From Nocardioides luteus (GTDB taxonomy: Bacteria; Actinomycetota; Actinomycetes; Propionibacteriales; Nocardioidaceae), in assembly GCF_015752315.1 (NCBI RefSeq), contig NZ_JADOVJ010000001.1, positions 4,332,501 to 4,396,500 on the forward strand: a stretch of 64,000 bases of DNA, written 5' to 3'. Under the pieces are notes generated by a model. That model saw only the letters and a program-made list of their open reading frames with translations. It ran no database searches and had not been told where the DNA came from. Shown here in pieces: positions 57,937-64,000 of the stretch. The position numbers and the translations under genes were made by a program. The first letter of the stretch is position 1. The number at the start of each line of letters is the position of its first letter.

Positions 57937-59094
57937 TCAGACCCGGTCGAGCCAGTCGGTGAAACCGGAGGGGTCGTGGCGGCCGAGGACCCCGTGCTCG
58001 AAGAGCCCCCAGCCCTCGACCCCATCAGCGCTCGGACTGTGCGCGACCGCGCGCCCGACGTGGTCGATCACGCCGAACGGCACCCGGCCGGCGACCTCGG
58101 GCGCGTTCAGGTCATAGGTCAGCCGCTCGGTGAACCCGGCACCCTTCCAGACCCCGTGCGCCCAGTCGGAGTCGCCGCCGTAGCCGCCACCGACGTGGAT
58201 CGGCACGCCCAGCAGCGAGGAGACCTCGAGCACCAGCTGCTCCCCCGTCGGCGTCGTGCAGGTGATCGTCGCGCCCTCCGGGATCCGAGTCCCGTCCCGG
58301 TAGTGGATCCGGACGTGCGGCCAGCCGAGCTGCTCGACCCGGCCGTCGGCGAAGGTGCGCGTGCAGTCGTTGAGGGTGCGATAGCCGTCGGGCGTCTCCT
58401 GGATGATCAGGACGACGGCGAACTCCTCGAACCGCAACGGCAGGTAGAGCCACCACATCCCCTCGAACCCCGGGTCGGCGGGCTTGCCCGCCGGCACACC
58501 CTCCCCCGAAGGGCGGATGCCCCAGGACCGGTCCCGGGTGCCGACCCAGCGATCGTGGTCGACGGCGATCGTCTCGCCGTCGACCTCGATCACCCCCTCC
58601 CAGGTCCCGACCTGCGCGAACCGCTGCGCATCCAGCACGGTCGCCGCCCCCTGCCGCATCACGTGCGGCTGCTCCTGGACCACGTCGAACGAGCCCTCCC
58701 ACCGCAGGTCCAGCGCGATCCCGCGGGTCTCCTCCATCACCAGCCGTAGCTTGCGCAGCGGCTCGGTGACCTCGATCCGGTACGCTCCGACCCGCTGCTC
58801 CATCCGGTCACCGCCCCGAGGGTCGGCGCCGTCGCCGAGGTGCACGGCGGTCTGCTCGTCGCCACGGCGGAGCAGGACGTACGCGTCCTTGGTGCCGAGG
58901 TTGGGGTAGAACCCCATCCCGGTGATCAGGAAGAGGTCGCCGGTGCGGTCATGGGCGTTGAGGTAGCAGCGGTCGTAGAAGTTGCGGTCGCTGCTGCCGG
59001 CCCAGGCCACCGGGCGCGGGAGCTGGTGGATCGGGTACTCGTCGAGCGGGCCGACACCGACGTACTCCCCGTGAGCCCGAAAGGTCCCGGTCAC
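57937..59094 (-). CDS. lipocalin-like (CrtC/AttH-type) domain protein
   Basis: A 385-residue cytoplasmic protein. The N-terminal half has FYDRCYLNAHDRTGDLFLITGMGFYPNLG and a beta-rich region; the C-terminal half starts near WVGTRDRSWGIRP and has MWWLYLPLRFEEFAVVLIIQETPDG. These resemble the hydroxyneurosporene synthase/AttH-like (DUF7064/7065) two-barrel proteins that bind or hydrate lipophilic substrates. GTG start overlapping the phosphotransferase stop (GTGA). In many actinobacteria such genes occur with steroid or fatty-acid catabolic genes, which fits the KstR-like site upstream of the pair. Exact chemistry unknown. Confidence 0.65.
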   Translation of the reverse strand: MTGTFRAHGEYVGVGPLDEYPIHQLPRPVAWAGSSDRNFYDRCYLNAHDRTGDLFLITGMGFYPNLGTKDAYVLLRRGDEQTAVHLGDGADPRGGDRMEQRVGAYRIEVTEPLRKLRLVMEETRGIALDLRWEGSFDVVQEQPHVMRQGAATVLDAQRFAQVGTWEGVIEVDGETIAVDHDRWVGTRDRSWGIRPSGEGVPAGKPADPGFEGMWWLYLPLRFEEFAVVLIIQETPDGYRTLNDCTRTFADGRVEQLGWPHVRIHYRDGTRIPEGATITCTTPTGEQLVLEVSSLLGVPIHVGGGYGGDSDWAHGVWKGAGFTERLTYDLNAPEVAGRVPFGVIDHVGRAVAHSPSADGVEGWGLFEHGVLGRHDPSGFTDWLDRV

Positions 59095-60239
59095 GCGCCG
59101 ACCTCGTCGAGCATCACCTCGAACATCGCCCGGTGGTAGAGCGCCGACTCCGGGTCCTCGGGCGCCTCGATCTCCCCGAAGTGGATCTGTCGGGCCGCGA
59201 TCCGCAGGTAGATGACGCCCCACATGACCGCGGCGTGGACCTCGTGCCAGGTCAGGTCGCCGAGCTCGACACCGCTCGCGGCGACGTAGGCATCGCGGAC
59301 GTCGTCGGCGGTGAGGAAGTCCGGCATCCCCGGAAGACCCAGCATCGAGGCCAGGTCCTCGAAGATCCGGTGGGCGAAGATCATCCAGGTCACGTCCATC
59401 TCGCGGGGCCCGAGGCCGACCATCTCCCAGTCGAGGACGGCGACCGGTGCGAAGTCGCGGTAGATGATGTTGCCGATCCGCGCGTCGCCCCAGCACAGGA
59501 CGGGCTCGCCGACCTCGTCGGGGAGGTTGGCCTCGAGCCAGGCCAGACCCCGCTCGACCAGCGGCGAGCGACCGCCCCACTCCTCGGCGGTGGAGGCGAA
59601 GGCGTACCAGGCCCGGGTCTTGGCCAGGTTGCGAGCAAGCAGCGTCTCGCCGGAATGACCGGCGAGGGCGGGGTCGAGAAAGGCGAAGCGCGAGGCGGCA
59701 CCGGGGATGGCGTGGAGCCCGGCGAGCACCTCGACCGAGCGCCTCTGCAGTGCCGCCCGGTCCGCGGCGGAGCCGTCGAAGAGCCAGCTGTCGCCGAAGT
59801 TGTAGGGCATCACGTCCGGCGGAACGACCCCCTCGACCCGCTCCATCAGGAAGAACGGCGTCCCCAGCACCGAGCCGGTCATCTCGGCGAGGCCGACCTC
59901 GGGCACCGGCACAGACGACAGCGAGCCGGCCAGGCGCATCGCGTCGTACTGCGCCTGCAGGTCATAGGTCGCGAAGACCGGGATGTCCTCCGGGCGGGGC
60001 GCCACCCGCAGGACGTACGCCTTCGTCTGCCTCCACCCGTCGACCATCGAGGTGACGTCGAGCAGCACGGTCTCGCTGGACATCCCGTTGGCGTCGACGC
60101 CGTCGAGGATGGCGACCTCGGGATCGGCGCCGGGCGGGAGCGCGGTGGTCAGCCAGTGCTCCAGCCTCGCGCCGATCGCCGCAGGGTCGCGGCCCGACTT
60201 CTGGAAGGTCATCTCGGGCGGCGGGGGCGCCTGGGTCAC
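59091..60239 (-). CDS. aminoglycoside-phosphotransferase-fold kinase
   Basis: A 382-residue APH-fold protein. The Brenner-type catalytic loop is VLCWGDARIGNIIYRDF (Asp and Asn), and the metal site VAVLDWEMVGLGPREMDVTW has the DFG-like Asp-Trp-Glu. The N-lobe lysine is likely in KAYVLRVAP. Members related to this one occur in lipid and acyl-CoA catabolic operons and may phosphorylate hydroxylated intermediates, for example activating a hydroxyl for elimination. GTG start with a strong AAGGAGG. Transcription appears controlled by two palindromes just upstream. Confidence 0.85.
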   Translation of the reverse strand: MTQAPPPPEMTFQKSGRDPAAIGARLEHWLTTALPPGADPEVAILDGVDANGMSSETVLLDVTSMVDGWRQTKAYVLRVAPRPEDIPVFATYDLQAQYDAMRLAGSLSSVPVPEVGLAEMTGSVLGTPFFLMERVEGVVPPDVMPYNFGDSWLFDGSAADRAALQRRSVEVLAGLHAIPGAASRFAFLDPALAGHSGETLLARNLAKTRAWYAFASTAEEWGGRSPLVERGLAWLEANLPDEVGEPVLCWGDARIGNIIYRDFAPVAVLDWEMVGLGPREMDVTWMIFAHRIFEDLASMLGLPGMPDFLTADDVRDAYVAASGVELGDLTWHEVHAAVMWGVIYLRIAARQIHFGEIEAPEDPESALYHRAMFEVMLDEVGA

Positions 60240-60250
60240 GTGCTCCTCCT

Positions 60251-60280
60251 TGAGGCGTGTGAGTCAGATCACACGCCTCA
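60251..60280. promoter_or_regulatory. perfect 12-bp inverted repeat operator
   Basis: TGAGGCGTGTGA-GTCAGA-TCACACGCCTCA, perfect 12-bp arms separated by 6 bp, beginning 12 bp upstream of the phosphotransferase start codon. It is either a regulator site in the leader or an RNA hairpin close to the ribosome site (AAGGAGG at 60244-60250 region). The TGTGA-N6-TCACA core is exactly the spacing of CRP-type sites. Confidence 0.65.
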
Positions 60281-60286
60281 GGTTGG

Positions 60287-60300
60287 TGGAACACGTTCTA
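60287..60300. promoter_or_regulatory. KstR-type site TGGAACACGTTCTA
   Basis: It fits the published KstR consensus TnnAACnnGTTnnA at every fixed position. KstR is the TetR-family repressor of steroid catabolism in mycobacteria and relatives. It lies about 50 bp upstream of the phosphotransferase/CrtC-like operon. Confidence 0.6.
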
Positions 60301-60320
60301 GTCTGTCAACAGGTCACCCG

Positions 60321-61976
60321 TCAGAACCGGATCTTCGACGGCGTCTCGGTCGGCGCCGCCTTGGTGACGAACGCCTGCCGCTTCGCGGCGAACCCGTGCC
60401 GGTCATCGAAGATGTCGCGGGCCATCTCGGCCAGCTCGATGCTCTGGTAGTAGGACATCGGCATCGAGCCGGCCCGGCGGGACTCACGAGCAGCCAGCGC
60501 CGGGACGTACGCCCCGGGCTCGGTGTAGCTCTTCGCCAGGTCGCGCAGCCAGCCCTCGAACTCGGCCGCGTCGCGCGGGCCGAGCTCGCTGACCATGTCG
60601 ATGCGAGCCGCCTCGGCGGCCGAGATCGGCAGCTTCGCGCCGAGCAGCTCGTCGGCCTTCTCGGAGCCGACCCGGCTCGGCAGACCCCAGGTGTGCAGCT
60701 CGGAACCGAAGATGCCCATGTCGTAGTAGGGATTCAGCACGACACCGGCGCGCGCGACCGTGATGTCGGCACAGAGGCCGGCCATCACGCCGCCCGCGCC
60801 GGCGTTGGCGGTGAACGCGGCGATGGTCAGCTGCTCGGCCTCGGCGATCGCCATGCAGAGCTCGTCGATGGCACGGATGTTGTCCCAGGCCTCGGCAGCC
60901 GGGTCCGGAGCCGCCTCGATCACGCCGAGGTGGATGCCGTTGGAGAAGGCGTGCTCGGTGCCGCGTACGACCAGGACCGTGGTGTCCTCGATGAGCGCCT
61001 TGCGCACCGCATCGGTCATCCGCCGGCACTGCTGGGTGTGCATCGCGCCGCTGTAGGAGCGCAGGGTCAGGTAGCCGACGTCGCCGTCACGCTCGTAGGT
61101 CGTCTCGGCCAGCGCGTCGGGCATCCTCAGATAGGGCGCGTGGCGGGTGTCGAGCACCCACGCGGCCGGGAGCTTCGGGCCGCGCTTCTTGTCGAGCGTC
61201 GCGGCGTAGCCGACCCACAGGGTGCCCTCGCCGGTGGCGATCGCGACCGCGTCGGTGTCGACGCCGACCACCGTGCCGTGCTCGTGCTCGCCGTGCTCGT
61301 CGGGGGTCGCCACCGCGTCGAAGAGACAGTACGTCCTGCCCTCGACGGTCGCCGGAGCACCCGGCGCTCCGTCCGCCGCCGCGATCCTCCGAGCGATCTC
61401 GGTGGCCGGTGCGGACCAGTCGATCTCGAACGCCTTCCGGCGCAGCAGCGGGAGCTCGCCGGTGCCCTCGACCTCCGCGGGCCACTCCTCGGCGGGCTTC
61501 GGCCCCTCCCCTGCGGCGACCATCCGGACGACCTCCGCGACACAGGCCATCGCCGCGTCGGCGACCGGCCCGTTGTAGAGCGCGCTCTTCGCGATCGGGA
61601 CCTCGGGCATCGCGAAGGTCTCGGTCGCCCAGACCGGTCCGGCGTCCATCTCCTCGACGGCGGACAGCGCCGTGACGCCCCAGCGCGAACGCCCGTCGAG
61701 CGTGGCGTGGTCGAGGGAGGACGGGCCGCGGTCGCCGACCGGGCCCGGATGGATCACGACCGTGGGGTAGCTCCCCCAGACCGCCTCGGGCACCCGGTGC
61801 TTGAGGAACGGGCACAGGATCAGCTCGGGCTCGATCGCCTCGACGGCCGCCACCAGGGACGAGTCGTCATGAACGGGTGCGAGCACGACACCGATGTCGT
61901 GGCCACCCTCTTTCAGATCGCACCAGACCCGCTGGGTCAGGCCGTTGAACGCGGAGACGAGCAGCAGAATGCGCAT
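60321..61976 (-). CDS. hypX: hydrogenase maturation factor HypX/HoxX
   Basis: A 551-residue fusion. Residues 1 to about 250 form a formyltransferase-like part, with MRILLLVSAFNGLTQRVWCDL and the HypX signature HPGPVGDRGPSSLDHA (from H76); residues about 285-530 form an enoyl-CoA hydratase/isomerase fold with NGIHLGVIE, NAGAGGVMAGLCADITVAR and DMGIFGSELHTWGLPSRVG. HypX makes CO for the NiFe-hydrogenase active site from a formyl group carried by tetrahydrofolate and CoA. No hydrogenase structural or hyp gene is in the window, so it is an orphan here. Tandem palindromes precede it. The ribosome site is weak. Confidence 0.9.
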   Translation of the reverse strand: MRILLLVSAFNGLTQRVWCDLKEGGHDIGVVLAPVHDDSSLVAAVEAIEPELILCPFLKHRVPEAVWGSYPTVVIHPGPVGDRGPSSLDHATLDGRSRWGVTALSAVEEMDAGPVWATETFAMPEVPIAKSALYNGPVADAAMACVAEVVRMVAAGEGPKPAEEWPAEVEGTGELPLLRRKAFEIDWSAPATEIARRIAAADGAPGAPATVEGRTYCLFDAVATPDEHGEHEHGTVVGVDTDAVAIATGEGTLWVGYAATLDKKRGPKLPAAWVLDTRHAPYLRMPDALAETTYERDGDVGYLTLRSYSGAMHTQQCRRMTDAVRKALIEDTTVLVVRGTEHAFSNGIHLGVIEAAPDPAAEAWDNIRAIDELCMAIAEAEQLTIAAFTANAGAGGVMAGLCADITVARAGVVLNPYYDMGIFGSELHTWGLPSRVGSEKADELLGAKLPISAAEAARIDMVSELGPRDAAEFEGWLRDLAKSYTEPGAYVPALAARESRRAGSMPMSYYQSIELAEMARDIFDDRHGFAAKRQAFVTKAAPTETPSKIRF

Positions 61977-62020
61977 GTGGGGGAAGTGTCCTTACTCGTA
62001 GGCAACCCGAACAGACCTGT

Positions 62021-62052
62021 ATCCCCCGAGGGGTATTTATCCCCCGAGGGGT
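62021..62052. promoter_or_regulatory. tandem CsoR/CstR-like palindromes
   Basis: ATCCCCCGAGGGGT occurs twice, 18 bp apart (62021-62034 and 62039-62052), within TATCCCCCGAGGGGTAT-type context. The A/T-flanked C-tract/G-tract inverted repeat resembles operators of the CsoR/CstR family of copper or persulfide sensors. It starts about 45 bp upstream of hypX. Confidence 0.5.
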
Positions 62053-62180
62053 GTCACTGTATCGGGCGCCGCCGAGCCAGGGCACCTCGGTGTCCAGAAG
62101 AGGGTCGGAAGACCTGGTGACCTCCGGGTCCCTCGCCCCGGTCTGATATGGCCACCCCGCCGGCGTCTTGTCGCGGCCTG

Positions 62181-62207
62181 TAAAGATGACTCTGTCAGGA
62201 GGGGACA
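62181..62207 (+). promoter_or_regulatory. -10 box and ribosome site of the RelA-like gene
   Basis: TGTAAAGAT supplies a -10 element at about 62179-62187, and AGGAGGGG (62197-62204) stands three bases before the ATG. The predicted leader is only about 15-20 nt. Confidence 0.45.
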
Positions 62208-62879
62208 ATGACAACAGTCGACGACAACCCGATCAACGGGTTGATCGATCTTGTCGAGGCGAGCGGCGACGAGATGGCCCGCGAGCTGGCCCGGTTCCGG
62301 ATGCGCTACAAGTTCGCGATCGACGAGGTCTCGACCAAGATCGCGATCCTGCGCGAGGAGTTCGAGCACGCCCACGACCACAGCCCGATCGAGCACGTAC
62401 GCACCCGGCTCAAGTCGCCCGACAGCCTGCTCGCGAAGGCCCGCAAGATCGGCTGCCCGCTCACCCTCGAGGCGCTCGAGCAGCAGATCCGCGACATCGC
62501 CGGGATCCGGGTGGTCTGCCCGTTCGTCTCCGACGTCTACTGGATCATGGAGATGCTGGGCAGCCAGTCCGACGTCGACGTCGTCGAGGTCGAGGACTAC
62601 ATCGCCGAGCCCAAGGCCAACGGCTACCGCAGCCTCCACCTGATCATCAAGGTGCCGGTCTACCTCTCCGACCGTGCGGTGGACGTGCCGGTCGAGCTGC
62701 AGATCCGCACCATCGCGATGGACTTCTGGGCCAGCGTCGAGCACTCGATCTACTACAAGTACGACGGCACCGTCCCCTCGACCCTGCGCGACGAGCTCGG
62801 CGCCGCGGCCCGCACCGCGGCCGACCTCGACGCCACCATGGCCCGGCTCCGCAGCGAGGTGCACGGCCCGGTCCGCTGA
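62208..62879 (+). CDS. small (p)ppGpp synthetase (RelA/SpoT domain, YjbM/YwaC type)
   Basis: A 223-residue single-domain synthetase. FRMRYKFAIDEVSTKIAIL is the N-terminal helix region; SLLAKARKIGCPLT, DIAGIRVVCPFVSDVY, EPKANGYRSLHLII and VELQIRTIAMDFWASVEH are the substrate and catalytic blocks, with E/D and R residues in the expected places. No hydrolase HD domain and no TGS/ACT regulatory domains, so it is a small alarmone synthetase making (p)ppGpp from ATP and GDP/GTP. It is probably expressed alone, diverging from hypX. Full-length Rel would be a separate gene. Confidence 0.9.
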   Translation: MTTVDDNPINGLIDLVEASGDEMARELARFRMRYKFAIDEVSTKIAILREEFEHAHDHSPIEHVRTRLKSPDSLLAKARKIGCPLTLEALEQQIRDIAGIRVVCPFVSDVYWIMEMLGSQSDVDVVEVEDYIAEPKANGYRSLHLIIKVPVYLSDRAVDVPVELQIRTIAMDFWASVEHSIYYKYDGTVPSTLRDELGAAARTAADLDATMARLRSEVHGPVR

Positions 62880-62892
62880 CCGGGCCGTGCTC

Positions 62893-62912
62893 CCTTCGAC
62901 AAGCTCAGGACA
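62893..62912. repeat. half-palindromic CTTCGACAAGCTCAGGACA repeat
   Basis: CCTTCGACAAGCTCAGGACA shares TCGACAAGCTC with the palindromic repeats near 26.6, 43.6 and 43.8 kb. It sits between the converging ends of the alarmone synthetase and LamG genes, where it may help termination. Confidence 0.6.
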
Positions 62913-62926
62913 CCGCCTCGACGGCG

Positions 62927-64000
62927 TCAGCGGCCGTTGACGAACCGCTGGTACTGGGCCCGCGCCTCGTCCGGGGTGATCGCCCGGTCGAGGAACATCA
63001 GCGAGTCCATCCGGCAGTCGCAGGGGTTCCGCTCGACGGTGTCCTGCGGGAACGAACCGCCGATCTTGATGCCTCGCGGCAACGTGTCGGAGGTGCCGGT
63101 GCCGTCGACCTGCCACGGGTCACCGGCGGAGGTGTAGAACCCCTCGACGGCCTTGCCGTTGCGGTAGAGCGCCATCTTCCCGGTGGTGTAGTCGAACGTC
63201 GCCGCCAGGTGCACCCACTGCCCGCGCGGCAGCAGGGTCTGCCAGTCCGCCGAGGCCGCGAACGTCTGCGAGGCACCCTCGTCGAGCCGGCGGCCGAGCG
63301 CGACCAGGCGCAGGGTGCCGTTGACGTTGATGAGCTCGAGCAGGGCGCGCACGCCGTGGCCGTCGGAGTTGCCCGAGAGCACCCCTGCCAGGCCGATGGC
63401 GTTGTAGCGGTCCGTCGGGTCGGCGGTCACCGAGTTGAGCGCGGGGCCGTCCATGTCGACCTTGAACCAGCCGGCCACGGTGATCTGCTCGGCTCCGGCG
63501 AACGGCGCCAGCGACGCGACGCCGTTCTGGTTCCACGACCCCGCCTTCCAGTCATCGTTGCCGTTGACCTCCGGGTCGACCTGCTTGGTCTGCAGGGCGT
63601 TGTTGCTGGTCCGGTAGGCGGAGTCGGTGACCTGCATCGCGTTGCCGCCGTTGACCTGGTTCAGCAGTGTCCGCGAGAAGCCCTGGTCCTCCTCGCGTGC
63701 CCCCGGGGCGAAGGGGTGCTCGAAGTCGTAGTAGCTGACCAGGTCCTCGCGCAGCGACGGCACGACCTCGCTCGGCCACGGCCGCTGCACCGTGTTCACC
63801 ACCTTCCAGATCTTCCCGTTGGCCTTGGCCAGCAGGTAGAGGTTGCGGCGCGAGTCGGTGCCGAAGCGCAGGTCGACGCGCGGGTGGTCGACGAAGTCCT
63901 GCATCGAGAGCCGCTTGCCCGAGGTGTCGAAGAGCTGCATCTGGTGCAGGGTCGCCTCCCGGCTGCTCCCCCGCTTCATCTGCCGGGCGTCGGTCCAGAA
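62927..64000 (-). CDS. C-terminal part of a secreted sugar-dehydrogenase-like protein with LamG domain (cut by window edge)
   Basis: The frame is open to the window edge, so the N-terminus is missing. The first visible residues after FWTDARQ continue as a beta-propeller end: DSRRNLYLLAKANGKIWKVVN is the last blade of glucose/sorbosone-dehydrogenase-like proteins, shown here as NLYLLAKANGKIWKV. The C-terminal 230 residues (LVSYYDFEHPF..., ITVAGWFKVD, WVHLAATFDYTTGKMALYRNGK, IKIGGSF, DSLMFLDRAITPDEARAQY) are a LamG/concanavalin-like carbohydrate-binding domain. It is probably exported and acts on sugars; activity cannot be judged from this piece. Confidence 0.78.
   Translation of the reverse strand, partial: FWTDARQMKRGSSREATLHQMQLFDTSGKRLSMQDFVDHPRVDLRFGTDSRRNLYLLAKANGKIWKVVNTVQRPWPSEVVPSLREDLVSYYDFEHPFAPGAREEDQGFSRTLLNQVNGGNAMQVTDSAYRTSNNALQTKQVDPEVNGNDDWKAGSWNQNGVASLAPFAGAEQITVAGWFKVDMDGPALNSVTADPTDRYNAIGLAGVLSGNSDGHGVRALLELINVNGTLRLVALGRRLDEGASQTFAASADWQTLLPRGQWVHLAATFDYTTGKMALYRNGKAVEGFYTSAGDPWQVDGTGTSDTLPRGIKIGGSFPQDTVERNPCDCRMDSLMFLDRAITPDEARAQYQRFVNGR

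Noticed and set aside
59133..62120. Long plus-strand open frame across the phosphotransferase and hypX genes
   Set aside because: Both minus-strand genes have intact family motifs; the plus-strand product is Arg/Gly/Val-rich without domains and crosses regulatory DNA.

Overview
The window is GC-rich, densely coded and rich in ATGA/GTGA stop-start overlaps and GTG/TTG starts. Several genes show a TANNNT box 7-8 nt upstream of the start codon, the pattern of leaderless actinobacterial transcripts. A DUF222/HNH (13E12-type) gene, LytR-CpsA-Psr, DUF4082 and MFS families fit a high-GC actinomycete, probably Nocardioidaceae. The genus is an inference, since no rRNA or other marker lies in the window. 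I saw no tRNA, rRNA, CRISPR array, transposase or prophage block.

About 1-53.7 kb is dominated by an exopolysaccharide/cell-wall glycan locus. It holds glycosyltransferases of GT2 and GT4/GT-B type (one a GT2+GT-B fusion), a CDP-alcohol phosphatidyltransferase, a polymerase-like membrane protein, two Wzz-like proteins read divergently, a flippase, a NodB-type deacetylase and two secreted beta-helix proteins. An amino-sugar operon (Gfo/Idh oxidoreductase, epimerase, two DegT aminotransferases, NeuD/PglD-like acyltransferase) and a huge secreted dimethylformamidase-like/DUF4082 protein follow. An unusual acyl-activation theme runs through it: AMP-ligase + ACP + PLP decarboxylase + GNAT (9-12.8 kb), a second ACP with a hexapeptide acetyltransferase facing asnB-nadE (35-39.4 kb), AcpS, and a second AMP-ligase next to an SGNH-like protein (44-47 kb). 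An LCP ligase that could attach the glycan to the wall and a soluble histidine kinase/LuxR-type regulator pair end this part. I infer that the polymer carries carrier-protein-delivered acyl or aminoacyl groups.

Interrupting this are a lower-GC two-gene island (4.8-6.2 kb) with a HEPN RNase motif, a lysin-like peptidase coupled to a 75-residue acidic protein (39.5-40.7 kb), an SRPBCC/ArsR pair with a clear operator, and the DUF222/HNH gene bracketed by repeats.

From 53.8 kb the content turns metabolic: a sulfonate/nitrate-type ABC transporter with a flavin monooxygenase, a phosphotransferase/CrtC-like pair behind a perfect inverted repeat and a KstR-consensus site, an orphan hypX with tandem CsoR/CstR-like palindromes upstream, a small (p)ppGpp synthetase, and the C-terminal part of a sugar-dehydrogenase/LamG protein cut by the window edge.

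Non-coding features of note are a dispersed family of 32-bp units arranged head to head (3.0-3.5, 41.7-41.9 and, reduced, 53.7 kb), a 72-nt compound hairpin at 57.9 kb, palindromic TCGACAAGCTCGA repeats (one inside an aminotransferase gene), and a recurring TACCC-GATTT-GGG-like palindrome in front of exopolysaccharide operons.
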